Positions 9,418 to 18,125 of a DNA stretch of 64,000 nt are shown here, one piece after another (within the stretch, counting starts at the first letter, position 1; the number at the start of each line of letters is the position of its first letter). Source of the stretch: Acidobacteriota bacterium (GTDB taxonomy: Bacteria > Acidobacteriota > Aminicenantia > JBFLYD01). The notes beneath the pieces are model-generated. The model made no database searches. It was given only the letters and a program-made list of their open reading frames with translations, and had not been told where the DNA came from. The translations under genes and the position numbers were made by a program. The stretch lies in assembly GCA_040756905.1 (NCBI GenBank), contig JBFLYD010000037.1, positions 1-64,000 on the forward strand, written 5' to 3'.

Positions 9418-10364
9418 TTTCTTTTTTTACCGTCTTTTTCATAAGATTTGATTATTTCAAGAATCAGAGGGTGTCTTACAACATCCTTTTCGTTAAAGTA
9501 GATAAACGCTATTCCTTTGATGGAAGATAAAAGTCTTATAGCATCGAGCATTCCTGAAGATTTTGGATTCGGAATGTCTATCTGAGTTATATCCCCGGTT
9601 ATTACTGCTTTTGAATTAAACCCTATTCTCGTGAGGAACATTTTCATCTGTTCTGGTGTAGTATTCTGGGCCTCATCGAGAATTATAAAAGAATCATTGA
9701 GAGTTCTTCCTCTCATATATGCTAAGGGTGCTATTTCAATTATTCCCTTGTCAATCAGGTTGTTTGCCTTCTCAGCATGAGTCAAATCAAATAAAGCATC
9801 ATAAAGAGGTCTCAGATAGGGGTTTACTTTTTGATATATATCTCCGGGCAAAAAACCGAGTTTTTCTCCTGCTTCAACAGCGGGCCTGGTGAGAATAATT
9901 CTCTCGACTTCTTTATTATTCAGTGAAGATAAAGCTGAAGCCATGGCTAAATACGTCTTTCCTGTTCCAGCCGGTCCTATTGCAAAAACTATGCCATATT
10001 TCTTTATTGCTTCTATATATCTTCTTTGATTTAAGCTTTTTGGGGAGACAAATTTTCTTATCGAAGGTAATAAATTCTCACCTGAGAAATAATCTCTAAG
10101 TTGATTGGATTTATCTTCTTCGAATAGATCAAGTGCTATTTGTAAATCTTCTGCAGTTAATCTATAACCTCTATTAATAAGGGAAAATATTTGATTGAAA
10201 TAGTGATTTGCAAACTTTATTTTTTCCTCGTCTCCATCGATAAATATTTTATCTCCTCTTAACGATAGTTTTATTCCCAGCCTTTCTTGGAGTTTTTTTA
10301 AATTTTTATCAAGCGTTCCAGTAAATAACCTTGTTACCTCAGGGGGTACTGTTAATTCTACCAT
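9414..10364 (-). CDS. PhoH-like ATPase (PhoH/YbeZ)
   Basis: The 316-residue protein has an N-terminal KH-like segment and a PhoH ATPase core. The core shows Walker A GPAGTGKT (130-137), Walker B IILDEAQN, and the TGDITQID segment typical of YbeZ. YbeZ partners YbeY in rRNA processing in several bacteria, consistent with ybeY two genes downstream. It is the first gene of the cluster that ends with era. Upstream on the minus strand, TTGACA (10415-10420) and TATAAT lie only 8 bases apart, so they cannot be the -35 and -10 of one promoter; the true start point is unclear. Confidence 0.93.
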   Translation of the reverse strand: MVELTVPPEVTRLFTGTLDKNLKKLQERLGIKLSLRGDKIFIDGDEEKIKFANHYFNQIFSLINRGYRLTAEDLQIALDLFEEDKSNQLRDYFSGENLLPSIRKFVSPKSLNQRRYIEAIKKYGIVFAIGPAGTGKTYLAMASALSSLNNKEVERIILTRPAVEAGEKLGFLPGDIYQKVNPYLRPLYDALFDLTHAEKANNLIDKGIIEIAPLAYMRGRTLNDSFIILDEAQNTTPEQMKMFLTRIGFNSKAVITGDITQIDIPNPKSSGMLDAIRLLSSIKGIAFIYFNEKDVVRHPLILEIIKSYEKDGKKRK

Positions 10365-10454
10365 TAAGTGAAATATTTTCCTCTTTTATTTAACTACCAT
10401 ATTATACTCATACATGTCAATAAACGTATAGAAAGTTTTTTGTTAAATCCGTTG

Positions 10455-10483
10455 TTGAAAAAATATCCCCTAAAAGATAAAAT
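10455..10483 (+). promoter_or_regulatory. Possible promoter for tsaB, placing the start point at the GTG codon
   Basis: TTGAAA (10455-10460), 17 bases, then TAAAAT (10478-10483) make a reasonable sigma70 pair. Transcription would begin about 7 bases later, at or next to the GTG start of tsaB at 10490, which would give a leaderless mRNA. No good ribosome site precedes the GTG, in keeping with that idea, but the evidence is sequence only. Confidence 0.35.
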
Positions 10484-10489
10484 TCTCTT

Positions 10490-11212
10490 GTGATTACGCT
10501 TTCGTTGGACACCTCAACAAAGTCGGGCTCTATATCAATTCTTAGAGATGAAAACATTACGGTCGAATTGAACTTTTGCTTGGATATCGCCCATTCAGAG
10601 ATAGTGTTAAACATGGTTGATTTATTACTGAAAAATATCAGAATTTCATTAAAAGATTTGGATGGATATTCAGTTTGTATCGGACCCGGTTCATTTACCG
10701 GGATCAGAACCGGATTAAGCGTTATTAAAGCCCTTGCTTATGCCTCCAACAAAAAGATTGCCCCGGTTACATCATTGGATGCTCTCACATATAAATTAAT
10801 CGATCAGAAAAATAATTTGATCTGCCCGATCATTGACGCAAGAAAAGGTGAGCTTTATGGATGCTTGATGAATTTTAATAACAATTTGCCAGAAGAAATA
10901 ATTCCTAAAAATGCATACATGCCTGATTCATTTTTGAGTATGCTTCCCCTGAATGTAACTATTTCATTCATTGGAAATGGAGCTGAGATATGGAGAGATA
11001 AGATAAAAAGTATATTTGGAAAGAACGCTCATTTTCCTCCAAGAAGTAACTTTATTTCTAATGAGATAGGTATTATCGGCCATAGAATTCTTTCTGGAGG
11101 AAATGGAATTAAATCATTTGAATTAAAGCCATTTTATATCAGAGCATCGGATGCAGAGCTTTCTAGTGTGCAGTCCCATGAATATCTTTACAAACAAAGA
11201 AATTCTCCTTAA
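10490..11212 (+). CDS. tsaB: tRNA N6-threonylcarbamoyladenosine biosynthesis protein TsaB
   Basis: TsaB is the non-catalytic partner of TsaD in making t6A37 on ANN-decoding tRNAs. The 240-residue sequence starts with the ASKHA-type LSLDTST block and contains the diagnostic GPGSFTGIRTG segment near residues 65-75. Length is normal. The start is a GTG, chosen because it directly precedes the conserved ITLSLDTS strand; upstream there is no in-frame ATG or clear Shine-Dalgarno. The rimI gene follows in the same direction, as in many genomes, but here two repeats intervene. The gene diverges from phoH. Confidence 0.92.
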   Translation: MITLSLDTSTKSGSISILRDENITVELNFCLDIAHSEIVLNMVDLLLKNIRISLKDLDGYSVCIGPGSFTGIRTGLSVIKALAYASNKKIAPVTSLDALTYKLIDQKNNLICPIIDARKGELYGCLMNFNNNLPEEIIPKNAYMPDSFLSMLPLNVTISFIGNGAEIWRDKIKSIFGKNAHFPPRSNFISNEIGIIGHRILSGGNGIKSFELKPFYIRASDAELSSVQSHEYLYKQRNSP

Positions 11213-11356
11213 GCACACTGAAGGGGTATGGGGAAGATATCTTCCCCAGCCTGGGGAGCGAAGCGTCTAAGGGGGGCTTGCCCCCATAGGGAAAGTGTCA
11301 TGTCACAGAAGAGTATAACAAAGAGATATTTAAGTGACACGACACTAAGTGTGCTT
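11211..11356 (+). repeat. Palindrome-rich intergenic repeat, copy A (146 bp)
   Basis: The element begins AAGCACACT and ends AGTGTGCTT, a perfect 9-base terminal inverted repeat. Inside are a 20-base perfect palindrome (11229-11248, TGGGG-AAGATATCTT-CCCCA), a GGGGGC-TT-GCCCCC hairpin around 11272-11285, and an inverted pair AGTGTCATGTCAC / GTGACACGACACT with one mismatch, the second arm at 11334-11346. It carries no credible gene. Together with copy B it fills the 330-base space between tsaB and rimI. Size, ends and hairpins resemble a MITE or REP-like element. Confidence 0.75.
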
Positions 11357-11394
11357 TGCCATATGACTTTTCAAAGAAAAAATTATTTATATCA

Positions 11395-11535
11395 AAGCAC
11401 ACTGAAGGGGTATGGGGAAGATATCTTCCCCATGTCTGGGGGGTGCTCAGCGAAGCGTCTAAGGGGGGCTTGCCCCCATAGGGAAAGTGTCATGTCACAA
11501 TAGTATAACGAAAGGTATTTAAGTGACATGACACT
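11395..11535 (+). repeat. Palindrome-rich intergenic repeat, copy B (141 bp)
   Basis: This is a direct repeat of copy A with small insertions (for example ATGTCT in place of GCC after the palindrome). The palindrome here is 22 bases (11412-11433), the G-run/C-run hairpin is unchanged, and the 13-base inverted pair AGTGTCATGTCAC / GTGACATGACACT is perfect, with its second arm at 11523-11535. The right terminal AGTGTGCTT of copy A is missing. Copy B runs up to the start of rimI, and the longest rimI reading frame would begin inside it. Confidence 0.75.
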
Positions 11536-11542
11536 AGGATAT

Positions 11543-11989
11543 ATGGAAGAATTAAAAATTAGAAGAATGAGAGAAGAAGACCTGAATAAAGTGTTAGAAA
11601 TCGAAAATTTATCCTTTTCTAATCCATGGTCAAGAAATGCTTTTCTGTTTGAACTTGTTAACCGCGGAATTTCATATCCGATCATAATCGAGAAAGAAGA
11701 CAAAATAATTGGATATTCAATAATGTGGATAATTGGAGAAGAATCTCACATCACAAATATAGCCATTCATCCACACTACAGAAAAATGGGGATCGGAAAA
11801 TTCATCTTAGAAAAATTGATTACAATCTCCAAAAAAAGGAAAGCAAAATATATTTCCCTTGAGGTGAGAAAATCAAATAAAAATGCTGTTATGCTTTATG
11901 AAAAAATGGAGTTTAAACTAATTGGAATAAGAAAGAACTATTATACAAATCCTCTGGAAGATGCTTTAATCTACTTAAAGCAGATTTAA
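11543..11989 (+). CDS. rimI: Ribosomal-protein-alanine N-acetyltransferase RimI-like GNAT
   Basis: This GNAT enzyme of 148 residues has the acetyl-CoA pyrophosphate loop (YRKMGIGKF, about 91-99) and the RimI-type block NKNAVMLYEKMEF that follows. RimI acetylates the N-terminal alanine of S18; other targets are possible in the family. A longer frame begins at 11528, but its first five codons lie in repeat B. The ATG at 11543 has AGGA just upstream and starts the usual LKIRRM strand, so I prefer it. Pairing with tsaB is a common arrangement and supports RimI over a general GNAT. Confidence 0.85.
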   Translation: MEELKIRRMREEDLNKVLEIENLSFSNPWSRNAFLFELVNRGISYPIIIEKEDKIIGYSIMWIIGEESHITNIAIHPHYRKMGIGKFILEKLITISKKRKAKYISLEVRKSNKNAVMLYEKMEFKLIGIRKNYYTNPLEDALIYLKQI

Positions 11990-12032
11990 ATTTTTTATCC
12001 CATCCTCTTCTTTTATAATTGAAATGTCTTGG

Positions 12033-12437
12033 TTATTTAGATTTACCTTTTTTCTTTACCTTTTTTTCTTTTTTCTTAAATTCGTAATCAACGAGTTCTA
12101 AAATTGCCATTGACGCTCCATCGCCCTTTCTTTCTCCCAATTTAATTATCCTTGTGTATCCCCCTGGTCTCTCTATGAATCTTGGACCTATTTCATCAAA
12201 GAGTTTTTTTAAAGCTTCTTTTTTACATACATATTTTAAAGCAGTTCTTCTTGCGTGAAGGGTGTTCTTCTTTCCTAAAGTTATTGCTTTTTCTATGAAT
12301 GGCCTTGCTGTTTTAGCCTTTGTAAGGGTTGTTACAATTCTTTCCTTTTCGAATAAAGAAGTGGTTAAATTTCTCAATAGAGAAATACGATGTTCAGTTT
12401 TTCTTCCTATCTTTTTATGCGTTACTGAAAGTCTCAT
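12033..12437 (-). CDS. rplQ: 50S ribosomal protein L17
   Basis: L17 lies near the polypeptide exit of the large subunit. The 134-residue sequence opens with a conserved RK-x-x-HR-x-x-LLRNL-type block (residues 9-28 here begin KKIGRKTEHR) and has the GPRFIERPGGYTRI segment near 84-97. The tail is lysine-rich. It is the last gene of the alpha operon, its ATG overlapping the rpoA stop by four bases. It converges with rimI; no clear terminator was seen in the 43 bases after it. Confidence 0.97.
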   Translation of the reverse strand: MRLSVTHKKIGRKTEHRISLLRNLTTSLFEKERIVTTLTKAKTARPFIEKAITLGKKNTLHARRTALKYVCKKEALKKLFDEIGPRFIERPGGYTRIIKLGERKGDGASMAILELVDYEFKKKEKKVKKKGKSK

Positions 12438-13468
12438 TCTTCCTCTTCTCTATTTTCATCTTTTTTCTCTTTAATCTTTTGCTCAACTATTTCCTTTAAT
12501 TTGGGATGAAAAGTCAATCCCAATCCTAACCCCTGACTTTCAAGGGCTTCTTTTATCTCATTTAAAGATTTTCTTCCAAAATTTTTTGTTTCAAGTAAAG
12601 TTTTTTCATCCTTTTGAACCAGCTCATAGATTGTTTTTATTTTTGCAGTTCTAAGACAATTGTTCGATCTTGGTGAAAGATCGAGTTCTTCAATGTCTTT
12701 TGGAAGTGTATCAATATATTCCATATAAGGAATCTCTTCTTTTCTTTGAGCCTCATGAACTATCTCTAATTTGTCAGGAAATCTTAAAAATATTGCCATA
12801 TGATCTCTCATTATTTTTGCAGCTTTTGATAATGCATCATAAGGTTTAATCGCACCATTTGTCCATATTTCCAATATTAATTTATCATAATCAGCTCTCC
12901 CTCCTATTCTTGCAGGCTCAACTTTAAAGTTTACTTTTTTTACTGGGGAATGAACAGAATCTATAGGTATAAATCCGATTGCAAGATCTTCATCGTAATT
13001 CCTTTCAGCTGGAACATACCCTATTGAATTTTTTACTTTCATTTCTATTTTTAATCTTACGTTATCTTCTAATGTAGCAATATGAATATTCTTGTCTAAA
13101 ATTTCTACATCAGGATTAGGTAAAATGTCTCCAGAAGTAACTTCCTTTTCTCCTTTAGCATCTATATAAATAAATTTAGGCTCAGCAGAGTGCAAAACCA
13201 GCGGGATTTTTTTAATATTTAAAATAATTTCTGTAACATCTTCCAAAACTCCATTGATCGAAGAAAACTCATGAAACACTCCCTCAATTCTAATGGCTGT
13301 AATAGCTGCTCCCTCGATGGAAGATAACAGAATTCTTCTTAGAGCATTTCCAACTGTTATCCCATATCCTCTCTCGAATGGTTGAGCATAAAAAATACCA
13401 TAAGCATGTGTTAATTTATCATAATCAGCCTCTAATTTTCTCGGTCTTTGAAATTCTATCAAATTCAT
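12434..13468 (-). CDS. rpoA: DNA-directed RNA polymerase alpha subunit
   Basis: The 344-residue alpha subunit has the N-terminal dimerisation domain (YGITVGNALRRILLSSIEG near 35-53). The C-terminal domain shows the helix-hairpin-helix blocks (ELDLSPRSNNCL near 260, NFGRKSLNEI near 295). Alpha nucleates polymerase assembly and its C-terminal domain contacts UP elements and activators. The protein is slightly longer than the E. coli one because of an acidic/lysine-rich tail. Gene order rpsM-rpsK-rpsD-rpoA-rplQ is the standard alpha operon. Confidence 0.98.
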   Translation of the reverse strand: MNLIEFQRPRKLEADYDKLTHAYGIFYAQPFERGYGITVGNALRRILLSSIEGAAITAIRIEGVFHEFSSINGVLEDVTEIILNIKKIPLVLHSAEPKFIYIDAKGEKEVTSGDILPNPDVEILDKNIHIATLEDNVRLKIEMKVKNSIGYVPAERNYDEDLAIGFIPIDSVHSPVKKVNFKVEPARIGGRADYDKLILEIWTNGAIKPYDALSKAAKIMRDHMAIFLRFPDKLEIVHEAQRKEEIPYMEYIDTLPKDIEELDLSPRSNNCLRTAKIKTIYELVQKDEKTLLETKNFGRKSLNEIKEALESQGLGLGLTFHPKLKEIVEQKIKEKKDENREEEE

Positions 13469-13480
13469 AAATTCCTCCTT

Positions 13481-14113
13481 TTATCTTGAATAGAGCTCGA
13501 CTACTAAATGCTCCTCAACAGGTAAAGATACATCCTCTCTTTTGGGTAAATGAATGATTTTACCCCTTAAGTTTTCAAAATCAGCTTCAAGCCATGATGG
13601 AATGTTAACAGTTTCCTTATTACTTTTTATCATGTTTATTAAAATCTCACTTTTAAAAATTTTATTTTTAAAGGAAATTACATCGCCTTCTTTAGTTAAA
13701 TATGAAGGTATATCAACTTTAACGTCGTTAACTTTTATGTATCCATGGGATATAAGCTGTCTTGCATGAGCTCTAGAAAGTGAAAATCCCAATCTGTATA
13801 AAACATTATCAAGTCTTCGTTCCAGTAAACTCAGAAGGTTTTCTCCAGTAATTCCTTTCATTTTATCCGATTTTTTAAAATAAAGTTTAAATTGTTTTTC
13901 TAACAAACCATAATATCTTTTTACTTTTTGTTTTTCTCTTAGCTGAATACTGAATCCAGCAATTTTAGCTCTGCTTGATTTTCCATGCTCTCCAGGAGAA
14001 TATGGTCTCTTTTCTAAAGGGCACTTTTCAGAGATACATTTTTTACCCTTTAAAAATAGCTTGACTCTTTCAGTTCTACATAATTTACAATCGGGTTTTA
14101 AAAGTCTTCCCAC
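13481..14113 (-). CDS. rpsD: 30S ribosomal protein S4 (zinc-binding form)
   Basis: S4 is a primary 16S rRNA binder and, in some bacteria, represses its own operon. The 210-residue sequence starts MGR and has an intact N-terminal zinc knuckle (Cys9, Cys12, Cys26, Cys31). The S4 RNA-binding domain (LDNVLYRLGFSLSRAHARQLISHGYI, about 94-119) is clear. Many bacteria have lost these cysteines; their retention fits the zinc-bearing forms of S14, L24, L33 and L36 in this window. Confidence 0.98.
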   Translation of the reverse strand: MGRLLKPDCKLCRTERVKLFLKGKKCISEKCPLEKRPYSPGEHGKSSRAKIAGFSIQLREKQKVKRYYGLLEKQFKLYFKKSDKMKGITGENLLSLLERRLDNVLYRLGFSLSRAHARQLISHGYIKVNDVKVDIPSYLTKEGDVISFKNKIFKSEILINMIKSNKETVNIPSWLEADFENLRGKIIHLPKREDVSLPVEEHLVVELYSR

Positions 14114-14136
14114 TTAAATTCCTCCTTTTTTGAATT

Positions 14137-14535
14137 TCATACTCTTCTCCTTCTCGGCGGCCTACACCCATTATGAGGTATAGGAGTGACATCTCTAATT
14201 GATCTTATAAAAATCCCAGCGGCTTGGAGAGTTCTTATGGCTGATTCTCTTCCAGCTCCAGGGCCTTTTATTTTTACATCTACATGTCTTATGCCTAATT
14301 CTTTTGCTTCCTGTGCAACTTTTTGAGCGGCAAGCTGGGCTGCAAAAGGTGTTCCTTTTCGAGCTCCCTTAAAACCCGCTGTGCCAGAAGAAGCCCAACA
14401 TATGGTATTTCCTTTTTGATCAGCGATAGTAATGATTGTATTATTAAATGTTGCTAATATATGAGCAATTCCATATGCTACATGTTTCTTTTCCTTTTTT
14501 CTTATTACTCTTGTTTTTCCTTTTCTTTCTACCAT
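14137..14535 (-). CDS. rpsK: 30S ribosomal protein S11
   Basis: S11 forms part of the platform of the small subunit near the mRNA exit. The 132-residue sequence contains [14 protein letters not shown] near 24-37, the [21 protein letters not shown] block, and the C-terminal [18 protein letters not shown] end that is nearly universal. It lies between rpsM and rpsD in the alpha operon with short gaps. Confidence 0.98.
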   Translation of the reverse strand: MVERKGKTRVIRKKEKKHVAYGIAHILATFNNTIITIADQKGNTICWASSGTAGFKGARKGTPFAAQLAAQKVAQEAKELGIRHVDVKIKGPGAGRESAIRTLQAAGIFIRSIRDVTPIPHNGCRPPRRRRV

Positions 14536-14556
14536 TTACTTAATCTCCTTGCATAA

Positions 14557-14937
14557 TTATTTGGGAGACGACTTTTTCTTTTTTATTAATGCTCCTCTTG
14601 GACCCTTGCGGGTTCTTGCATTTGATCTTGTTCTCTGGCCTCTTACTGGCATCCTTCTTTTATGCCTTAATCCTCTATAACATCCAATTTCTTCAAGTCT
14701 CTTGATGTTTATGCTAATCTCTTTCTTTAGGTCTCCCTCAACTTTCTCTTCCTTTTCGATTATTCTTCTGATTCGGTTAATTTCTTCTTCTGTTAAGTCT
14801 TTTACTTTTTTATCTCTATCTACATTAGCTTTGTTCAGTATTTTATTCGATTTGGATCTTCCGATGCCAAAAATGTATGTCAATCCAATTTCAATTCTTT
14901 TATTTGATGGTAATTCAATTCCAGCGATTCTTGCCAA
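14557..14937 (-). CDS. rpsM: 30S ribosomal protein S13
   Basis: S13 contacts the P-site tRNA and bridges the subunits. The 126-residue protein begins [14 protein letters not shown] and has the helix-two-turn-helix block ([10 protein letters not shown]) and the C-terminal [18 protein letters not shown] segment, all standard. An AAGGAGGTAA ribosome site precedes the ATG and overlaps the stop codon of rpmJ, which suggests coupled translation. Confidence 0.98.
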   Translation of the reverse strand: MARIAGIELPSNKRIEIGLTYIFGIGRSKSNKILNKANVDRDKKVKDLTEEEINRIRRIIEKEEKVEGDLKKEISINIKRLEEIGCYRGLRHKRRMPVRGQRTRSNARTRKGPRGALIKKKKSSPK

Positions 14938-14948
14938 TCTTTACCTCC

Positions 14949-15062
14949 TTATCCCTGTCTCTGCTTATGTTTTGGATTTTCACAGATAACTCTCACGATT
15001 CCTTTTCTCTTAACTATCTTGCATTTATTACATATTTTCTTTACTGATGCTCTCACTTTCAC
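14949..15062 (-). CDS. rpmJ: 50S ribosomal protein L36 (zinc-binding form)
   Basis: The 37-residue protein, read from a GTG start at 15060-15062, begins [15 protein letters not shown] and ends PKHKQRQG. The C-x-x-C...C-x4-H zinc site is intact (Cys11, Cys14, Cys27, His32). L36 stabilises 23S rRNA near the base of the L7/L12 stalk. It lies between infA and rpsM, its usual position. The stop codon at 14949-14951 is embedded in the rpsM ribosome site. Confidence 0.95.
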   Translation of the reverse strand: MKVRASVKKICNKCKIVKRKGIVRVICENPKHKQRQG

Positions 15063-15088
15063 TATTAAATCTTCTCCCTTTAGAGAAC

Positions 15089-15307
15089 TTATTTAAATCT
15101 GTAAACAATTCTTCCTCTTGAAAGATCATAAGGAGATAATTCAACAAGTATCTTATCTCCAGGAAGAATTCTTATAAAATTCTTTCTCATTTTTCCCGAA
15201 ATATGAGCTATTACCTGATGTTTATTCTCAAGTTCTACTCTAAACATACTATTCGGCAGTGTTTCAATCACCACTCCTACAACTTCAATAGCTTCTTCTT
15301 TTGGCAT
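15089..15307 (-). CDS. infA: Translation initiation factor IF-1
   Basis: IF-1 is a single OB-fold protein of 72 residues that blocks the A site during initiation. The sequence has the expected [31 protein letters not shown] core and a [11 protein letters not shown] end. It follows map by 7 bases and precedes rpmJ, the usual spc/alpha operon junction. Confidence 0.98.
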   Translation of the reverse strand: MPKEEAIEVVGVVIETLPNSMFRVELENKHQVIAHISGKMRKNFIRILPGDKILVELSPYDLSRGRIVYRFK

Positions 15308-15314
15308 TTTTTAC

Positions 15315-16097
15315 CTAATTTTTTGAGGAGTTAAAGAGACTAAGGATTTCTGGTCCGTCAGAAAAGACTGCTACAGTATGTTCAAAGTGAGCTGCGAAGC
15401 TTCGGTCTTTTGTAACAGCAGTCCAGCTATCCTCAAGTATTTCCACCTCATAAGAGCCCATTGAAACCATTGGTTCTATTGCAAAAGTCATTCCCTCTTT
15501 TATTCTAATTCCTTGACCTGGCTGCCCAAAATTTGGGATCTGTGGCTCCTCATGCAATGAGGATCCTATTCCATGCCCTACAAAATCTCTTATTACAGAG
15601 AATCCGTTTGATTCCACATAACTTTGAATTGTATAGGAAATATCAGATATCCTATTCCCTACTCTAACTTCTTCTATTGCAAGAAAAAGTGCATTTTCCG
15701 TTACCCTAATCAGTCTTTCTGCTTCATCTGAAATTTTTCCCACAGGAACTGTAATTGCCGCATCTCCATAATATCCATCTACTCTTACTCCAAGATCTAT
15801 TGAAATGATTTGACCTTCCTTTAAAATTCTCTTAACCGGCATACCATGAACGATTTCTTCATTTATAGAAGTGCATATTGTATAAGGATACTCTTTCTTA
15901 GCAAACTTAGATGGTTTATAACCTTTAAAAGCAGGTATTCCACCCATTTTCCTTATCATCTCCTCAGCAACCTTATCGAGCAGCTCTACAGAAACTCCGG
16001 GTTTTATCATATTTTTGAGTTCATTCAAAACAATGGAAACTGTTTTGTTTGCTTTTTTCATTTTCTCAATTTCATCTCTTGACTTACAGATTATCAT
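15315..16097 (-). CDS. map: Methionine aminopeptidase, type I
   Basis: The enzyme removes the initiator methionine from nascent proteins. The 260-residue type Ia sequence has all five metal ligands: Asp101, Asp112, His175, Glu208 and Glu239, plus the substrate-contacting His84. There is no N-terminal zinc-finger extension. The start at 16097 overlaps the end of adk by 14 bases. Linkage to adk, infA and secY is typical. Confidence 0.97.
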   Translation of the reverse strand: MIICKSRDEIEKMKKANKTVSIVLNELKNMIKPGVSVELLDKVAEEMIRKMGGIPAFKGYKPSKFAKKEYPYTICTSINEEIVHGMPVKRILKEGQIISIDLGVRVDGYYGDAAITVPVGKISDEAERLIRVTENALFLAIEEVRVGNRISDISYTIQSYVESNGFSVIRDFVGHGIGSSLHEEPQIPNFGQPGQGIRIKEGMTFAIEPMVSMGSYEVEILEDSWTAVTKDRSFAAHFEHTVAVFSDGPEILSLFNSSKN

Positions 16098-16737
16098 GGG
16101 TCAGATTTTTTATTTTACTACAAATTTCACTAAAAATCATCTCTATTTCTCTATTTCCATCCACATTCCATAATTTTTTCTTATAGGAAAAATATTCTTG
16201 CATTCTCAAATTATTTTCTTCCCATATTTCATATCTTTTCCTTATAACTTCTTCTTTGTCATCTTCTCTCTGGATTAAATAATTTCCACATTCATCACAT
16301 TTATTGTTTTTGATTGGAGGATTTGTTATTAAATTATAGGTGACTCCGCAATTAGGGCAAACCCTTCGAGAAGATAATCGTTTTATCAATTTCTCTCTAT
16401 CAATAATGAGATTTATTACGATTTCAGGATCTTTGTAGGGAATTGAATTCAATGATAATGCCTGGTTCATATTTCTTGGAAATCCATCCAAAATATATCC
16501 TTCAACACATTCATTATTTTCAACTCTATTTTTTACAAGTTCAATTATAAGTTCATCATCCACGAGTTCACCTCTTTCCATTTTTTCCTTTGCTTTTAAT
16601 CCCAATGGTGTTTTTTTATTAACTTCTTCTCTTAATATATCTCCCACAGAAAATTTTGGAATTTTATATTCTTTTGCAAGAAGTTCAGCTTGAGTTCCTT
16701 TTCCCGATCCAGGTGGACCCAAAAAAATAATTCTCAA
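16084..16737 (-). CDS. adk: Adenylate kinase (zinc-type LID)
   Basis: Adenylate kinase interconverts ATP plus AMP and two ADP. The 217-residue protein has the P-loop GPPGSGKGT (7-15), the DGFPRN block (84-89), and a long LID with a four-cysteine zinc site (Cys127, Cys130, Cys147, Cys150), as in Gram-positive and many anaerobic bacteria. The start codon overlaps the secY stop by four bases. Confidence 0.97.
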   Translation of the reverse strand: MRIIFLGPPGSGKGTQAELLAKEYKIPKFSVGDILREEVNKKTPLGLKAKEKMERGELVDDELIIELVKNRVENNECVEGYILDGFPRNMNQALSLNSIPYKDPEIVINLIIDREKLIKRLSSRRVCPNCGVTYNLITNPPIKNNKCDECGNYLIQREDDKEEVIRKRYEIWEENNLRMQEYFSYKKKLWNVDGNREIEMIFSEICSKIKNLTHDNL

Positions 16738-18116
16738 CCTCTCCTCCCTCTTATTCTTGTCTTACCAAGGAATCCATCATAATGTCTCATAACGAGCTGT
16801 GCCTCGATCTGCTGGAGCGTATCCATTGCGACTCCAACAACTATAAGAATTGAAGTTCCTCCAAAATAGAATTCAATATTTAAGCCTTGAGTAAACCATT
16901 TTGGAAAGTTTGCCTCTAAAAAGTCACCTATGCCTGGAATTGTGCCAACTTTGAAACCCGTCATTAAAAATTCAGGAAGGATGGCAACTGCAGCGAGATA
17001 GAGGGCACCGACAAGTGTTATTCTTGACAAGATTCCATCGATGTAGTCCGCTGTGAGTTTGCCTGGTCTTATCCCCGGGATAAAACCTCCGTATTTTCGA
17101 ATATTATCAGCCACGTCCATCGGATTAAATATTATTGAAACATAGAAATAAGTAAAAAAGATAATTGATGCAATGTATAAAAGATTGTAAAGGGGCATTC
17201 CCCATCCTAATTGTCTGGCAATTGATTGAGTTATTGGATTTTTAATAAATCCTGCAACCGTGGCAGGAAATGTAATTATTGATGAAGCAAAGATTATCGG
17301 AATTACACCTCCAGTATTCACCCTCAAAGGAAGATGGGTACTCTGTCCTCCCATTACTTTTCTTCCCACTATTCTCCTTGCATACTGAATCGGAATTCTT
17401 CTCTGAGCTCTTTCTACAAGTACAATTATCGCAATTACGGATATCATCAAGATCAGCAGAAATATAAAAGTTAGAGGAGACATATTTCCTATTCTTAGAC
17501 TACCTACTACACTTTCTACGCCTGTTGGAAATCCAACCACTATTCCAGCAAATATTATTAATGAAATTCCATTTCCAATTCCTCTTTCAGAAATCTGCTC
17601 TCCAAGCCACATGATAAATATAGTTCCAGCAGTCAGAGTTAATACAGTCATTAGAACAAATTTAAATCCAGGATCTGGCACAATGGGAACTCTTGTTGGT
17701 GAGGTCATTCTTTCCAATCCTAAGGCAATTCCTGTTGACTGGATTATTGAAATTAATACTGTTCCATATCTTGTATACTGAGTGATTTTCTTTCTTCCTA
17801 ATTCGCCTTCCTTTGATAGCCTTTCTAAATAAGGCCATACCACTGTTAATAATTGCAAAATAATTGATGCACTTATGTATGGCATTATTCCTAATGCGAA
17901 TATGGTCATTCTTGACATATTCCTTCCGGAAAAGAGGTCTACAAATCCTAAAAATGTTCCTTTTGCTTGCTCAAAAAATTCAAGAAGGGCTTCTGAATTT
18001 ATTCCAGGATTTGGAATCTGGGCTCCTATCCTGTAGACCGCAAGCATCGCAAGAGTAAAAAATACTCTTTTCCTCAAATCAGGTATGGAAAGTATATTCC
18101 TAATAGCTTTTATCAA
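16734..18116 (-). CDS. secY: Protein translocase subunit SecY
   Basis: SecY forms the ten-helix channel of the Sec translocon in the inner membrane. The 460-residue sequence starts with the expected IPDLRKRVFFTLAMLAVYRIGAQIPNPGI region. It contains a plug-region segment and the conserved cytoplasmic loop ending in the GGVIPIIFASS block, with an RPGK block in the next cytoplasmic loop. It lies between rplO and adk, its standard place in the spc operon. Confidence 0.98.
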   Translation of the reverse strand: MIKAIRNILSIPDLRKRVFFTLAMLAVYRIGAQIPNPGINSEALLEFFEQAKGTFLGFVDLFSGRNMSRMTIFALGIMPYISASIILQLLTVVWPYLERLSKEGELGRKKITQYTRYGTVLISIIQSTGIALGLERMTSPTRVPIVPDPGFKFVLMTVLTLTAGTIFIMWLGEQISERGIGNGISLIIFAGIVVGFPTGVESVVGSLRIGNMSPLTFIFLLILMISVIAIIVLVERAQRRIPIQYARRIVGRKVMGGQSTHLPLRVNTGGVIPIIFASSIITFPATVAGFIKNPITQSIARQLGWGMPLYNLLYIASIIFFTYFYVSIIFNPMDVADNIRKYGGFIPGIRPGKLTADYIDGILSRITLVGALYLAAVAILPEFLMTGFKVGTIPGIGDFLEANFPKWFTQGLNIEFYFGGTSILIVVGVAMDTLQQIEAQLVMRHYDGFLGKTRIRGRRG

Positions 18117-18125
18117 CTTTTCACC

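Noticed and set aside
10401-10420. TTGACA and TATAAT before phoH as a promoter
   Set aside because: They are 8 bases apart, too close to be one -35/-10 pair.
11228-11503. A 91-residue open frame across both intergenic repeats
   Set aside because: It consists of the two repeat copies and the space between them, repeats the same segment twice, and has no ribosome site. The antisense frame at 11392-11703 is likewise a shadow of rimI and the repeat.
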